Source: OCS116 sp051531935 (lineage in GTDB: Bacteria; Pseudomonadota; Alphaproteobacteria; Rhizobiales; OSC116). Taken from it: a stretch of DNA of 64,000 bases. The stretch spans positions 248,001 to 312,000 of the forward strand of contig JAOPTR010000001.1 in the NCBI GenBank assembly GCA_051531935.1. Reading direction: 5' to 3'. Both the position numbers and the translations under genes were made by a program. A model generated the notes under the pieces. That model was not told the origin of the DNA. It was given only the letters and a program-made list of their open reading frames with translations, and made no database searches. This document shows positions 8,700-18,012 of the stretch, in pieces (positions within the stretch are counted from its first letter, which is position 1; every line of letters begins with the position of its first letter).

Positions 8700-8837
8700 T
8701 TAAGCGGCGATGGCAATCACAGCCCAAATTGTAAGCGCAACACACAGTATTCCGCCGTAAATAGAGCCCTTAATAAAATTAGCATAAGTGTCGTTATGCA
8801 TTTTATAATCCATTGCTGGGTGTTCTTTTTTAGTCAT
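8700..8837 (-). CDS. aa3-type cytochrome c oxidase subunit IV-like small membrane protein
   Basis: A 45-residue protein too short for most gene finders: MTKKEHPAMDYKMHNDTYAN, followed by one hydrophobic helix ending AVIAIAA. The MDYxxHxxTY pattern before a single transmembrane segment is the signature of the bacterial aa3 cytochrome oxidase subunit IV family. It lies immediately upstream of pntAA on the same strand, a linkage frequent in this class; why an oxidase-type subunit travels with transhydrogenase is not established. AGGGA lies about 8 bases before the ATG. Confidence 0.75.
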   Translation of the reverse strand: MTKKEHPAMDYKMHNDTYANFIKGSIYGGILCVALTIWAVIAIAA

Positions 8838-8956
8838 CTGATTATCCCTATCTTCAATTCCTTCTCATACGTTTAGACTAGAGAGCCCAATTTGTCTAAG
8901 AATTTTTGTTATTTTTTAGTAATGGTAGCAAATTATTTTACACCATTTTCATGTAT

Positions 8957-10828
8957 TTATTGGCCTTCTAAAGCCTCTAATTGGTCGATCAATTCCGAAA
9001 TGGCTTGCAAACCCATATCCCAAAAAGTTTCATCCGCAGCGTTTAACCCAAACGGTTTTAACAGCTCACTATGATGTTTAGAGCCGCCTGCCCGCAATAG
9101 ATCAAAATATTTATCTGCAAATCCCTCTGGTTCCGCGACATAGCGAGCGTAAAGTGAATTTACCAAACAATCGCCAAATGCATAGGCATAAACATAAAAT
9201 GGGCTGCGAATAAAATGCGGAATATAAGACCAATAATGTTCATACCCCTCATTTAGTTTAACGCAAGGCCCTAGGCTTTCGGCCGATACTTCTAGCCAAA
9301 ACTCACCCAACTGTTCTGTTGTCAGTTCGCCATCTTGGCGCGCCAAATGCACTTTGCGTTCAAAACTATAAAAACAAATCTGGCGCACGACTGTGTTTAG
9401 CATGTCTTCGACTTTACCTGCCAACATAGCGCGCTTTTCGGCAACCGACTTGGTGTTTTTAAGCATGGATCTAAAAGTAAGCATTTCCCCAAACACACTG
9501 GCGGTTTCGGCCAAAGTCAGTGGTGTGGGTGCCATTAAAGCGCCCTGCTCATTGGCTAGATATTGATGGATGCCATGACCTAATTCATGTGCCAAAGTTG
9601 CCACATCGCGCGGTTTACCTAGATAATTCACCATCACATATGGGTGGCCGCTTGGCACTGTTGGATGCGCAAATGCGCCTGCTGCTTTGCCATCACGAGA
9701 GCGGGCATCAATCCAACCATTGTCAAAGAACTTTTTGGTAATTTCGGCCATTTTAGGTGAAAAATCACCATAAGCTTCCAAAATTATGTCGCGTGCATCT
9801 TCGTAAGATGTTGGCGCAGAATCTACATTTGGCAACGGTGCATTTCTATCCCATTGGTCGAGCTGCTCAACGCCAAACCATTTGGCTTTGAGTGCATAAT
9901 ATCTATGTGATAATGTTGGGTACGCTTTGCGCACACTATTTTCCAAAGCATTCACCACTTCAGGCTCAACACGGTTCGCCAAATGCCGCGAATGCGCCAC
10001 ATCTTCAAAGCCCCGCCATTTATCGGATATCGCTTTATCCTTAGCCAATACATTGGTGATATGCGTCAACAAACGCGCATTCTCGGCCAATGTTTTAGAT
10101 AGTGATTCGGCAGCTGCTTTACGCACCGCTCCATCCGGTGAAGTGACTAAATTTAGCACTTCAGATTGGCTCAATTGCTTGCCATCATATTCAAATTTAA
10201 GCGTTGCCATGGTTTCTTCAAACAAACGCCCCCATGCTTGGGAACCTGAAACCGATTTTTCAGCAAATAACTGCTCTAACTCATCAGATAATTGATAAGG
10301 CTTTTCACGTCTAATGTCTTTAAACCAAGGCGCGTGATGGCTAACGCTTTCAAAACCAAGCAAAGCATCAATCGCTTCGCTGTCTATGCGGTTAAGCTCT
10401 AATTCAAAAAACAACGTTCTTGTGCCAAGGTCAGTTAAGCGTGCTTGCGTATCGCCCAAAAACTTAATGCGTTTCGGGTCAGTGGCAAGTTGCGCATAAA
10501 CAAGATATGCATATGAAATTACGCCACCTAATAGGTCGGACATATCTTCATATTGTTTCACGGCAGTGGCTAAAATTTCGGCGCGTTGTTCTGCGCTCGA
10601 TTGGCTAGAAGTCAGCAAACCATCTAGTTGACCTTTATAAGCGGTTTCAAAGCCATCAATATCGGCAGTGGCTTTGGCAAAATCTTGTTCTATTTTGGGG
10701 TCATCTAGGCTCGTGTAAAGGCCAGTAAAATCCCATTCAGGCAATTCGCTTGCATCAAAAGTGCCACCAGTGGTTGTTTCCGCTTCAAATTTCGCCAGTT
10801 CAAGCCATTTATTCATGCCAAATTTCAT
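8957..10828 (-). CDS. pepF: Oligoendopeptidase F family metallopeptidase (M3B)
   Basis: A cytosolic zinc endopeptidase of 623 residues that cleaves short peptides. The zinc-binding HELGHGIHQ (HExxH) is present around residue 410, with the downstream Glu in LAETASVFGEML completing the site, and a C-terminal HYWSYIPHFIRSPFYVYAYAFG block typical of the family. The start ATG at 10828 has AGAGG seven bases upstream; a second Met four codons later is less likely. The gene stands alone, with no evident terminator within the short gap to the coxIV-like gene. Substrate unknown. Confidence 0.93.
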   Translation of the reverse strand: MKFGMNKWLELAKFEAETTTGGTFDASELPEWDFTGLYTSLDDPKIEQDFAKATADIDGFETAYKGQLDGLLTSSQSSAEQRAEILATAVKQYEDMSDLLGGVISYAYLVYAQLATDPKRIKFLGDTQARLTDLGTRTLFFELELNRIDSEAIDALLGFESVSHHAPWFKDIRREKPYQLSDELEQLFAEKSVSGSQAWGRLFEETMATLKFEYDGKQLSQSEVLNLVTSPDGAVRKAAAESLSKTLAENARLLTHITNVLAKDKAISDKWRGFEDVAHSRHLANRVEPEVVNALENSVRKAYPTLSHRYYALKAKWFGVEQLDQWDRNAPLPNVDSAPTSYEDARDIILEAYGDFSPKMAEITKKFFDNGWIDARSRDGKAAGAFAHPTVPSGHPYVMVNYLGKPRDVATLAHELGHGIHQYLANEQGALMAPTPLTLAETASVFGEMLTFRSMLKNTKSVAEKRAMLAGKVEDMLNTVVRQICFYSFERKVHLARQDGELTTEQLGEFWLEVSAESLGPCVKLNEGYEHYWSYIPHFIRSPFYVYAYAFGDCLVNSLYARYVAEPEGFADKYFDLLRAGGSKHHSELLKPFGLNAADETFWDMGLQAISELIDQLEALEGQ

Positions 10829-11150
10829 TTTTGCCTCTTCATTTATTTAATCTCGAAACATTATATTATGCAGTTTGAACAAAAGCACAAGCTTGTAAAA
10901 TCAATTAACCTTTTATAAACCAATATTACAGTTTAGCGCTTGTAAACTGTTAACCCTACTCAGCGCGACAGACATTATAAAATTTCATTAAAACAGTTAG
11001 TTATCCAAATTACATAACCAAATTTCGTTAATTTTTGGCGTTTTTGGTCTCATTTGGAAACAAGCCATTAACACCCTGTTAAGATTTTTTATCCAAAATG
11101 GCACGATATTTCTATCAGTAAGCCAATTTTTTGTTTTGAGTATTTTCAGT
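10829..11150. other. Divergent intergenic region between pepF and the response regulator gene
   Basis: About 320 bases, very AT-rich, with no credible gene. It holds an inverted repeat ACAGTTTA-N7-TAAACTGT at 10928-10950 and a TTAA-N7-TTAA CtrA-type box at 11068-11082. Several CCAAAT and ATTTGG words recur between 11000 and 11100. Promoters for both flanking genes must lie here, but I could not place them with confidence. Confidence 0.4.
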
Positions 11151-12764
11151 ATGGCAAACACTATTTTCATCGTCGATGACGACCCAACCCAACGCCGCAT
11201 TTTACAGCAGGTGGTAGGTCGCGAAAATTATAATGTAGTTTTAGCAGCAGGCGGGCCAGAGGCTTGGTCAATGTTGCAAGACCCAAAATTTACGCCCGAT
11301 GTATTGATACTCGACCTAATGATGCCCGAATTGGATGGCTTTGCATTGCTCGATAAAATGCAAGAAGCTAACATTAATATACCCACCATAGTGCAAACCG
11401 CCCAAGGTGGCATTGATACAATTGTCAGCGCCATGCAAAAAGGCGCTAAAGACTTTATGGTCAAACCTGCAAGTGTCGAGCGTATTTTAATTTCAATTAA
11501 AAATGCCCTAGAGACCAAAGAATTGCATAAAGAAATCACCCGCATTCGCAAAAAAAGCCAAGGTGTGTTTAAATTTACAGATCTAATTGCTTCAAGCCCT
11601 GCGATGGATCGTGTTAAATCTTTAGGCATTAAGGGCGCGCAAAGTAACATCCCCATCCTTATCGAAGGCGAAAGTGGTGTTGGTAAAGAAGTAATAGCAC
11701 GCGCCATACAAGGCAGCAGCACGCGTTCTGGCCGTCCATTCATAACCGTTAACTGCGGTGCCATTCCAGAAAACCTAGTTGAATCTTTATTATTCGGTCA
11801 CGAAAAAGGCTCGTTTACAGGCGCAACGCACAAACAAGCTGGTAAGTTTATGGAGGCCAATGGCGGCACTTTGTTTTTAGATGAAGTCGGTGAATTGCCA
11901 TTAAATGTGCAGGTAAAGTTATTACGTGCCATCCAAGAAGGCGAAGTGGAACCTGTTGGTGCTGCTCACCCCATTAAAGTTGATATTCGGCTTATTTCGG
12001 CCACCAATAAAGACATGATTTCCGCAGTCACCAAAGGCGAATTTCGTGAAGATTTATATTATCGGTTAAACGTTTTCCCCATTCACATTCCACCATTGCG
12101 TGAACGGGTCGAGGATATTGCCGATTTAACACAGCATTTCATCACTCGTTTTGCGATTGAAGAAGGCAAGAATATCGCGTCTATATCGCAATATGCGATC
12201 GACATGTTAAAACAATATACGTGGCCGGGTAATGTAAGACAGCTTGAGAACACAATTTTCAGAGCCATCATTCTGTGTGAGCAAAATCAACTTGATATTT
12301 CGGATTTTCCGCAAATCGCTACACACATAGAAGGCTATAATAGCCAAGCTCCCGAAGCGCCATCACCACACGTTACAGACGAAATTTACCATGATGGCCC
12401 CGCTATGATTGGTGGCACATTGCCAAAAACCCAATATGCAGGATCACGCCAAAACCCAGCACATATACCAGATTTAATGCACAATCGGCATGCCCCACAG
12501 CATGACCAATATGGCCAACATATTCCAGACTTCATGCCGCAGGAAGCTCAACATTTGGCACAACGTGCGCGAAGTTCAGGCATTACCGCTATTCAGCAAA
12601 ATGGTGAAATGCGGAGGCTCGAAGAAGTTGAGGCAGATATGATTCGCATGGCAATGAACCGTTATCATGGTCATATGTCCGAAGTCGCCCGCAAACTAGG
12701 CATTGGTCGGTCAACTTTATACAGAAAAGTCAACGATCTTGGTTTACAACAAGCAGATGAATAG
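11151..12764 (+). CDS. Sigma-54-type response regulator (NtrC family)
   Basis: 537 residues in three domains: receiver (1-120, phosphoacceptor Asp55 in LILDLMM, Lys105), AAA+ sigma-54 interaction domain (about 145-375) with Walker A GESGVGKE at 173-180, GSFTGA loop at 220-225 (a GAFTGA variant), Walker B GGTLFLDEVGE and arginine-finger region, and a Fis-type helix-turn-helix at the C-terminus (MSEVARKLGIGRSTLYRKV). A 120-residue Pro/His/Gln-rich linker separates AAA+ and HTH domains. No histidine kinase is adjacent. Cell-wall genes follow on the same strand, which may be targets. The start is ATG 11151; an upstream TTG would add five residues. Confidence 0.9.
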   Translation: MANTIFIVDDDPTQRRILQQVVGRENYNVVLAAGGPEAWSMLQDPKFTPDVLILDLMMPELDGFALLDKMQEANINIPTIVQTAQGGIDTIVSAMQKGAKDFMVKPASVERILISIKNALETKELHKEITRIRKKSQGVFKFTDLIASSPAMDRVKSLGIKGAQSNIPILIEGESGVGKEVIARAIQGSSTRSGRPFITVNCGAIPENLVESLLFGHEKGSFTGATHKQAGKFMEANGGTLFLDEVGELPLNVQVKLLRAIQEGEVEPVGAAHPIKVDIRLISATNKDMISAVTKGEFREDLYYRLNVFPIHIPPLRERVEDIADLTQHFITRFAIEEGKNIASISQYAIDMLKQYTWPGNVRQLENTIFRAIILCEQNQLDISDFPQIATHIEGYNSQAPEAPSPHVTDEIYHDGPAMIGGTLPKTQYAGSRQNPAHIPDLMHNRHAPQHDQYGQHIPDFMPQEAQHLAQRARSSGITAIQQNGEMRRLEEVEADMIRMAMNRYHGHMSEVARKLGIGRSTLYRKVNDLGLQQADE

Positions 12765-12831
12765 TTCGTCTTTTCAGTAAGATACCGTCATCACAAAAAT
12801 GTTACAATAATGATTGTGAATTTAAACCCGT

Positions 12832-12853
12832 ATATACCCTAATTGGGGTATAT
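12832..12853. promoter_or_regulatory. Inverted repeat upstream of the L,D-transpeptidase gene
   Basis: ATATACCC and GGGTATAT are perfect 8-base arms with a six-base spacer, about 125 bases before the transpeptidase start. No U-tract follows, which argues for an operator rather than a terminator. The protein that binds it is unknown. Confidence 0.35.
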
Positions 12854-12979
12854 GTGCTTATTGATTTTTGGTGTAATTTCACGGCAACTAAAAAAATTAA
12901 CTATAATGTTTGCAAAAAATTAAGCCATACAAATTATATTGATATTTTGATAAGTAATTTTGCGCGTATGAGGGTGGTA

Positions 12980-15385
12980 ATGGGTCAAATAAATAGAGTA
13001 ATATTCGGAACTTTAATTGCAACGTCAATGGCATTTGCCAATACCCACGTTTTTGCCGCCGATTCAAATACCGAAGCTAGCATTGCAACCGAAAATAATA
13101 ATTCTGCCGCAACATCAACATTAAGACTTTCTGGTGAAGATGAGCAAGCCGCTAAAGATGAAGCCGCTAAAATTGCAAAATCTTTAGAACAGCGCGAACA
13201 AGCTGCAAAAATGGCAGCCGATAAAGCCAAAGCCGAAGCCGAAAAAATTGCCAAAGCCCTTGCGGATGAAAAATCTGCAAAAGCTGCTGCCGTAAAAGCA
13301 GCTCAAGAAGCCGCACAAAAAGCCGCCGAAAAAGCTAAAGTTAAAGCCGCTGAAGATGCTGCAAAATACAGTGCCAAATTAGCAGCCGATAAAAAAGAAG
13401 CCAAAATACAAGCCGCAAAGGCCGTAGCAGATAAATTGGCTGCAAAAAAAGCCGCTGCTGCAAAAGCCATTGCCGATAAAGAAGCCGCTTACATTGCAGA
13501 ATACGCAAAAATCGTAAGCGATGGAATCGCAGCTAACAAAACAGCTGCCATAAAAGCCGATAAAGAAAATGTTTTGGGTGTTACTTATCTTACACTTACA
13601 AAATTCAAAGCTTATCAAGATTTCCCTAAAATCGCATTCAACCCTACCAAGCCAGTTAAAAACCCACTAACCGTTTATAAATTGCGCAATATTGTGCATA
13701 CATTGCCCGCGCTCGATGGCCTGACACGCTTAAACCTTCAAAAACTAGCGAAAAACAATTCGGTCATTAAAGGTGTTAAAATTTGGAAAGCCGAACGCAA
13801 ATCATTGCGTCGCAACCTAATTTTGAATAATTACAAATCCTATTGGTTTACTGACAATATATTGGATGCCGAAAAAGCCCAAGAAATTGTCGCCACCATA
13901 GAGAATGCTGAAAATTTTGCATTGCGCCCAGCAAGCTATAATTTGGATGATCTTAAAGCCCTTATTGCCGCTGCAAGCTCAGATATTAATAAGGAATGGC
14001 TTACCGTATCTGGCTCAACCGAAAAACTAAATGAACTTGCCAAAGACCAAGAACTTAGCCAATTGGCAATGAATAATGCCAAGCTTGAAATGGCCCTCAC
14101 TCATGTCGCGTTTGCCTATTCTCGCGATGCCAGTGCAGGCCAATTAATTCCCTCTGCAGTCGATCGTAATATGGATGTTCATCCTGTTGCCACTTCGGCC
14201 GCAAAAATTATCAGCAACATCAAATCATACGCTCAAAAAGGCGATATACAACATTGGCTCGAAGCGCAAAACCCACAAAGCACCCAGTTTACGGCTTTAC
14301 TTGCCGAATTTAAAAAGCAGAGTGGCGTTGATCAGGTCAAACAACCCGACCCAATTAAAGTACCAACAGGCAAATCGCTTAAAAAGGGTATGAAATCGAA
14401 ACGCGTTATTAAACTTGCCATGCGCCTTGAGCAATTGGGTTTTTACACAAAATCAGCTGATGGCGAGTATCCACAAATTGTATCTGCCGAAATTATGGAC
14501 AGCGTAAAAGCCTACCAAACGGACAGAGGCCTTGTTGCCGATGGCATTGCTGGTCCTGCGACTGTTGGCACCATGAATTATAAAAAACCAGATTACCTAA
14601 AAACACTATTGGTAAACCTAGAGCGCCAACGTTGGATGCCTAGAAAACTTGGTTATAAGCATGTATTGGTAAACCAAGCTGAATTCCGTTTAAGAGTATA
14701 CGAAAACAAAGAAATTACCCACACTGCACGCGTCGTAATTGGTAAAAACAAACATCAAACACCAATGTTCTTCAATACAATTCGCTCTGTTGTGGTTAAT
14801 CCATATTGGAACATTCCAAGCTCCATTTTATATAATGAAATGCGCAACAAGATTCAAAACGACTCAAGCTATTTATCTCGCAATGGCTATGAAGTTGTCG
14901 GCAATATGAATTGGGAAAACGCCTCATCACGCCATGTTAAATTCCGTGTACGCCAAAAACCCGGTGGTCGTAATGCATTGGGTCGGGTTAAATTCCTATT
15001 CCCTAACCGTCATTCAATCTATTTGCATGACACGCCATCAAAAAGCCTGTTTAGCCGCGCAAGCCGCGCCTTTAGCCATGGTTGTGTCCGTGTTCAAAAC
15101 CCTGAATTGTTGGCTTTAAACCTTATGGGTTGGAGTAAAAACAAATATAATTCACTCATTAAAGCTGGTAAAAACCGCCACTTTGCCCTTAAAAATAAAA
15201 TCCCTGTTTACCTGACTTATATGACTGCCAGTGTAGACGATGAAGGCAAAATGCGCTATTTCCGTGATGTATATGGCCGCGATAAAGCCGTTGCAAAAGC
15301 TTTAGGTGTTAGCAAAATTCTACAAAAAATAGCTGATAAAAAAAGCGCTTTGTCTTCTAAAACAGTGGTTGTTGGGCTTAAATAA
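12980..15385 (+). CDS. YcbB-like L,D-transpeptidase with a long Ala/Lys-rich N-terminal region
   Basis: Periplasmic enzyme of 801 residues that should make 3-3 peptidoglycan cross-links or anchor proteins. After a signal peptide ending near AFANTHVFAA comes an unusual stretch (about 35-190) of Ala, Lys and Glu, predicted coiled coil. Then a YcbB-type scaffold domain, a PG_binding_1 domain near 467-535 (ADGIAGPATVGTMN), and the YkuD catalytic domain near 555-730 with the catalytic SHGCVRVQN around residue 697. ATG 12980 has GAGGGTGG just upstream and is preferred over upstream in-frame starts because the signal peptide then sits at the N-terminus. Neighbours are a response regulator and a DUF882 peptidase. 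Confidence 0.88.
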   Translation: MGQINRVIFGTLIATSMAFANTHVFAADSNTEASIATENNNSAATSTLRLSGEDEQAAKDEAAKIAKSLEQREQAAKMAADKAKAEAEKIAKALADEKSAKAAAVKAAQEAAQKAAEKAKVKAAEDAAKYSAKLAADKKEAKIQAAKAVADKLAAKKAAAAKAIADKEAAYIAEYAKIVSDGIAANKTAAIKADKENVLGVTYLTLTKFKAYQDFPKIAFNPTKPVKNPLTVYKLRNIVHTLPALDGLTRLNLQKLAKNNSVIKGVKIWKAERKSLRRNLILNNYKSYWFTDNILDAEKAQEIVATIENAENFALRPASYNLDDLKALIAAASSDINKEWLTVSGSTEKLNELAKDQELSQLAMNNAKLEMALTHVAFAYSRDASAGQLIPSAVDRNMDVHPVATSAAKIISNIKSYAQKGDIQHWLEAQNPQSTQFTALLAEFKKQSGVDQVKQPDPIKVPTGKSLKKGMKSKRVIKLAMRLEQLGFYTKSADGEYPQIVSAEIMDSVKAYQTDRGLVADGIAGPATVGTMNYKKPDYLKTLLVNLERQRWMPRKLGYKHVLVNQAEFRLRVYENKEITHTARVVIGKNKHQTPMFFNTIRSVVVNPYWNIPSSILYNEMRNKIQNDSSYLSRNGYEVVGNMNWENASSRHVKFRVRQKPGGRNALGRVKFLFPNRHSIYLHDTPSKSLFSRASRAFSHGCVRVQNPELLALNLMGWSKNKYNSLIKAGKNRHFALKNKIPVYLTYMTASVDDEGKMRYFRDVYGRDKAVAKALGVSKILQKIADKKSALSSKTVVVGLK

Positions 15386-15471
15386 CACCTGATTGCCTTG
15401 CTTTAATAAAGGCTAATTATTTTAATGCCTGCCACAAAATAAACAAACCAAACCAGTAGTTTGCAAACTCA

Positions 15472-15506
15472 GGTTAACAAATTTAATTAATAGTAATTTG
15501 TTAACC
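15472..15506. promoter_or_regulatory. Perfect 12-bp inverted repeat upstream of the DUF882 gene
   Basis: GGTTAACAAATT and AATTTGTTAACC are exact reverse complements separated by 11 bases, 87 bases after the transpeptidase stop and about 40 before the next start codon. No T-run follows on the plus strand, so it is not an ordinary terminator. It may be an operator or a structured leader. Confidence 0.45.
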
Positions 15507-15547
15507 ATTATGAAAAACCTTTCGTTTACTTTTAGAGGTGGGGTTAT

Positions 15548-16687
15548 TTGTTTGCGAGCATTATTTTGAGTATGAATTTAATTCAGTTTAAAATTACGTG
15601 GGTTGCTAAATTCACATCTGCTATTCTAGCAGCTATACTCATGCTCACAGCATGGGGCGCTACAAGTGTATATGCCGAAACCCGTACCATCACTTTTTTG
15701 ATGATTAATACCAACCAAAAGCTAACCGTAACTTACAAAGTGAACGGTAGATATGTGCCTGCAGCCATGGCAAAAATCAACCGCGTGGTTTGGGATTGGC
15801 GTGCCAAACAAAGCATCCGCATGAGCCCCAAACTTATCGACACACTTTGGGAATTACATCGTGATCTAGGCTCAAAACGCGAAATTCGTGTTATTTCAGG
15901 CTATCGCTCGCCAAAAACCAATGCCGCTTTACGACGTAAATCTAAAGGCGTTGCCAAAAAATCTAATCACATGCGTGGTTTGGCTATGGATGTGCGCTTT
16001 CCCGATGTTTCGGTGCGCACATTGCGCGAGGCTGGCCTATTAAAACGTGCAGGTGGTGTTGGCTATTATCCGCGCTCACGCATTCCATTTGTACATATTG
16101 ATGTTGGTACAGTGCGCCATTGGCCGCGTATGAAACAAAGCGAGCTAACTGCTCTTTTCAAACGTGGCAAACCAAGGGGCGGCTATAAAACCATTACGGC
16201 TAGCACGGCTGTGGCCTCCAAATCTCCGAGCAAAGTAAAACCAGTTCGCACAGCACCCACACGTATTGTCGTGGCAAGCGCCCCCAAGCCGCAACGCGCG
16301 CCAAGGTTTGTGCCATTTGCACCAACTAAACCCGTTGCATCACCCGGCCTGCCTACCCTGCGCCCACAATTGAGTGACCCAGAATTGCTAACCCAACAAA
16401 TATTATTAGCTTCCATTTTCGCTGATGAGGAAGATGGTGATATATTATCTCAGGACGATATTATTCTTCCCGATGACATCACCACAAATGTGGCATCAAA
16501 AGGCGATTTGAGTTTTTACCCTGTTCGGGATTTTCCTGAATTAGAATTTTTAGAAGCACCCATCTCAATTGGGCTTTCAGAAAATGACGCGTATAAATTA
16601 ATCACGCAGAAAACCAACCGTTTCATTGGTGGTTTTCAGAAAATCAGTTATCCTGATATGAGCATCCAACCCTTTAGAAAAGGCTGA
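15548..16687 (+). CDS. DUF882 family peptidase (M15-like, YcbK-type)
   Basis: 379 residues. The N-terminus has a signal anchor ending near SVYAETR, so the enzyme is periplasmic. Residues about 60-200 form the DUF882/M15 zinc peptidase domain: ISGYRSPKTNAAL, SNHMRGLAMDVRF (His and Asp ligands) and FVHIDVGTVRHW (C-terminal His ligand). The remaining 180 residues are Pro/Ala-rich and then acidic, with no known domain. It probably trims peptidoglycan peptides, fitting the L,D-transpeptidase upstream. The Shine-Dalgarno AGAGGTGGGG favours the TTG at 15548; ATG 15572 is the alternative. Confidence 0.85.
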   Translation: MFASIILSMNLIQFKITWVAKFTSAILAAILMLTAWGATSVYAETRTITFLMINTNQKLTVTYKVNGRYVPAAMAKINRVVWDWRAKQSIRMSPKLIDTLWELHRDLGSKREIRVISGYRSPKTNAALRRKSKGVAKKSNHMRGLAMDVRFPDVSVRTLREAGLLKRAGGVGYYPRSRIPFVHIDVGTVRHWPRMKQSELTALFKRGKPRGGYKTITASTAVASKSPSKVKPVRTAPTRIVVASAPKPQRAPRFVPFAPTKPVASPGLPTLRPQLSDPELLTQQILLASIFADEEDGDILSQDDIILPDDITTNVASKGDLSFYPVRDFPELEFLEAPISIGLSENDAYKLITQKTNRFIGGFQKISYPDMSIQPFRKG

Positions 16688-16692
16688 AAACA

Positions 16693-16729
16693 ATTTCGGC
16701 TCACTGCGTAAAACGCAGCAAGCCGAAAT
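16693..16729. terminator. Bidirectional stem-loop between convergent DUF882 and gapR genes
   Basis: Nested perfect arms ATTTCGGCT/AGCCGAAAT (16693-16701, 16721-16729) and CTGCG/CGCAG inside. It sits between convergent stops and probably terminates both transcripts, though U-tracts are weak. Confidence 0.65.
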
Positions 16730-16748
16730 AACATAAATTTATAATCTT

Positions 16749-17033
16749 TTATTCGCTAGACATACCAAGAGCATGTAGATAAAGGTCTAAAATCGCTTCT
16801 TGTTCAGCGCGTTCATTACTGTCTTGTTTGCGGATACGGATGATCATACGGATAACTTTCACATCAAAACCTTCGCCTTTGGCTTCTGCAAAAATTTCTT
16901 TCATGTCATCTGTTATGGCCTTTTTTTCTTCTTCCAAGCGCTCAACACGCTCAATAAAAGTTTTCAAACGATCACGTGCAACACCCGAAGAGCCAACACC
17001 ATCATTAAGACCTTCAACATCCATTTCACTCAT
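16749..17033 (-). CDS. gapR: GapR family nucleoid protein (DUF2312)
   Basis: GapR binds overtwisted DNA ahead of replication and transcription and is needed for chromosome replication in Caulobacter. The protein has the family hallmark: helical VARDRLKTFIERVERLEEEK, then AEAKGEGFDVKVIRMIIRIR and the acidic end EAILDLYLHALG. Upstream Met codons at 17042 and 17039 exist, but AAGGAT overlaps them; spacing fits ATG 17033 (94 residues). It is downstream of and close to the formylglutamate amidohydrolase gene, so the two are probably one operon. Confidence 0.9.
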   Translation of the reverse strand: MSEMDVEGLNDGVGSSGVARDRLKTFIERVERLEEEKKAITDDMKEIFAEAKGEGFDVKVIRMIIRIRKQDSNERAEQEAILDLYLHALGMSSE

Positions 17034-17050
17034 ATTCATCATCCTTATTT

Positions 17051-17812
17051 CTATTTTTTATAATTTTTCACAATTTTGGGCAATATGCTAGCAAAAATAT
17101 CCACCCATTCATCAATTCCTGCATCTGTTGCCATGTAATCTTGGCGTAATTCCAACAAACTATGCTCTAACCCTTTATTCAGGCCGTGTCTATCCATCGT
17201 GTCGCCACGCAGACCGCCAAAATAGGGCTTGTTTTCATCAACCACATAATCAGTATTAGCGCGCAATTCATTCACAATACGTGTGGTCATTCTTTGGTCT
17301 TCATTCCACAAGATACCCACTTCGGTAGAGCGTTTATTACCGCGCCAAAAAGGTGTAAAGCTATGGATAGAAAATAATTCAGGCTTAAGGTTATAATTGT
17401 CATATTCACCAATTACAGTGCCAACCGCATCATCATAAGGCTTGTAAAACCGTTCGACCCGCTGTTTTTTACCTGCATTGTCAATATCGCGATTGCCCGC
17501 AACTATTTTACCATCGGCAAGGCGCATCACCAGTGTCGGGTCTTGTTGCCCGCGGTTCGGGTCAATCAATAAACGTGAAAATTTGCTCAGTACGGCTGGT
17601 ACATCTAGTTTTTTCGCCAGTCTCAGCGTAAATTCTCGCACACCAATATCATAGGCAATATGCCTATCTAGTTGGTCGGCAGCTAGCCCCAAACTGTTAA
17701 ATTCAGGCGGCATATAATTGCTAGCGTGATCCGCAAGCAACAAAAGCCCGTGATTAAAATCACCGTTCACAATTTCAAAGGCCTCATGTGCCACATCATT
17801 CATATTTTTCAT
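17051..17812 (-). CDS. N-formylglutamate amidohydrolase family protein
   Basis: 253 residues of the FGase fold, which hydrolyses N-formyl amino acids. Visible: LLLADHASNYMPPEF (metal His), FSRLLIDPNRG, SIHSFTPFW and VGILWNEDQR. No histidine-utilisation (hut) gene is nearby, so the physiological substrate may not be N-formylglutamate. gapR follows within about 20 bases. A second member of the family is encoded at 36999-37919; the two are clearly divergent paralogues. Confidence 0.85.
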   Translation of the reverse strand: MKNMNDVAHEAFEIVNGDFNHGLLLLADHASNYMPPEFNSLGLAADQLDRHIAYDIGVREFTLRLAKKLDVPAVLSKFSRLLIDPNRGQQDPTLVMRLADGKIVAGNRDIDNAGKKQRVERFYKPYDDAVGTVIGEYDNYNLKPELFSIHSFTPFWRGNKRSTEVGILWNEDQRMTTRIVNELRANTDYVVDENKPYFGGLRGDTMDRHGLNKGLEHSLLELRQDYMATDAGIDEWVDIFASILPKIVKNYKK

Positions 17813-18012
17813 AAGCGATTTATAACATTCATTGCTATTAAATTGACATTAAAAATTATCATTATCATCATTAATTTTACGATGCCACAGCCAATAAGGC
17901 CAATTTAGGCGAATGATTTGTTTATAGCTGTATTTTATGTTATCTATATTTTACAGTTTCGATTATAAGATTGTAAGAAGATCAAAAACCCCAAGTGGCA
18001 CTTTAATTAAAT

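Noticed and set aside
11099..11114. TGGCAC-N5-TTCTA resembling a sigma-54 promoter before the response regulator gene
   Set aside because: The invariant GC of the -12 element is missing (TTCTA instead of TTGCA).
17855..17875. ATTATCATTATCATCATT, Fur-box-like string between the two divergent genes
   Set aside because: Simple AT-rich direct repeats are common here and neither neighbour is an iron gene.
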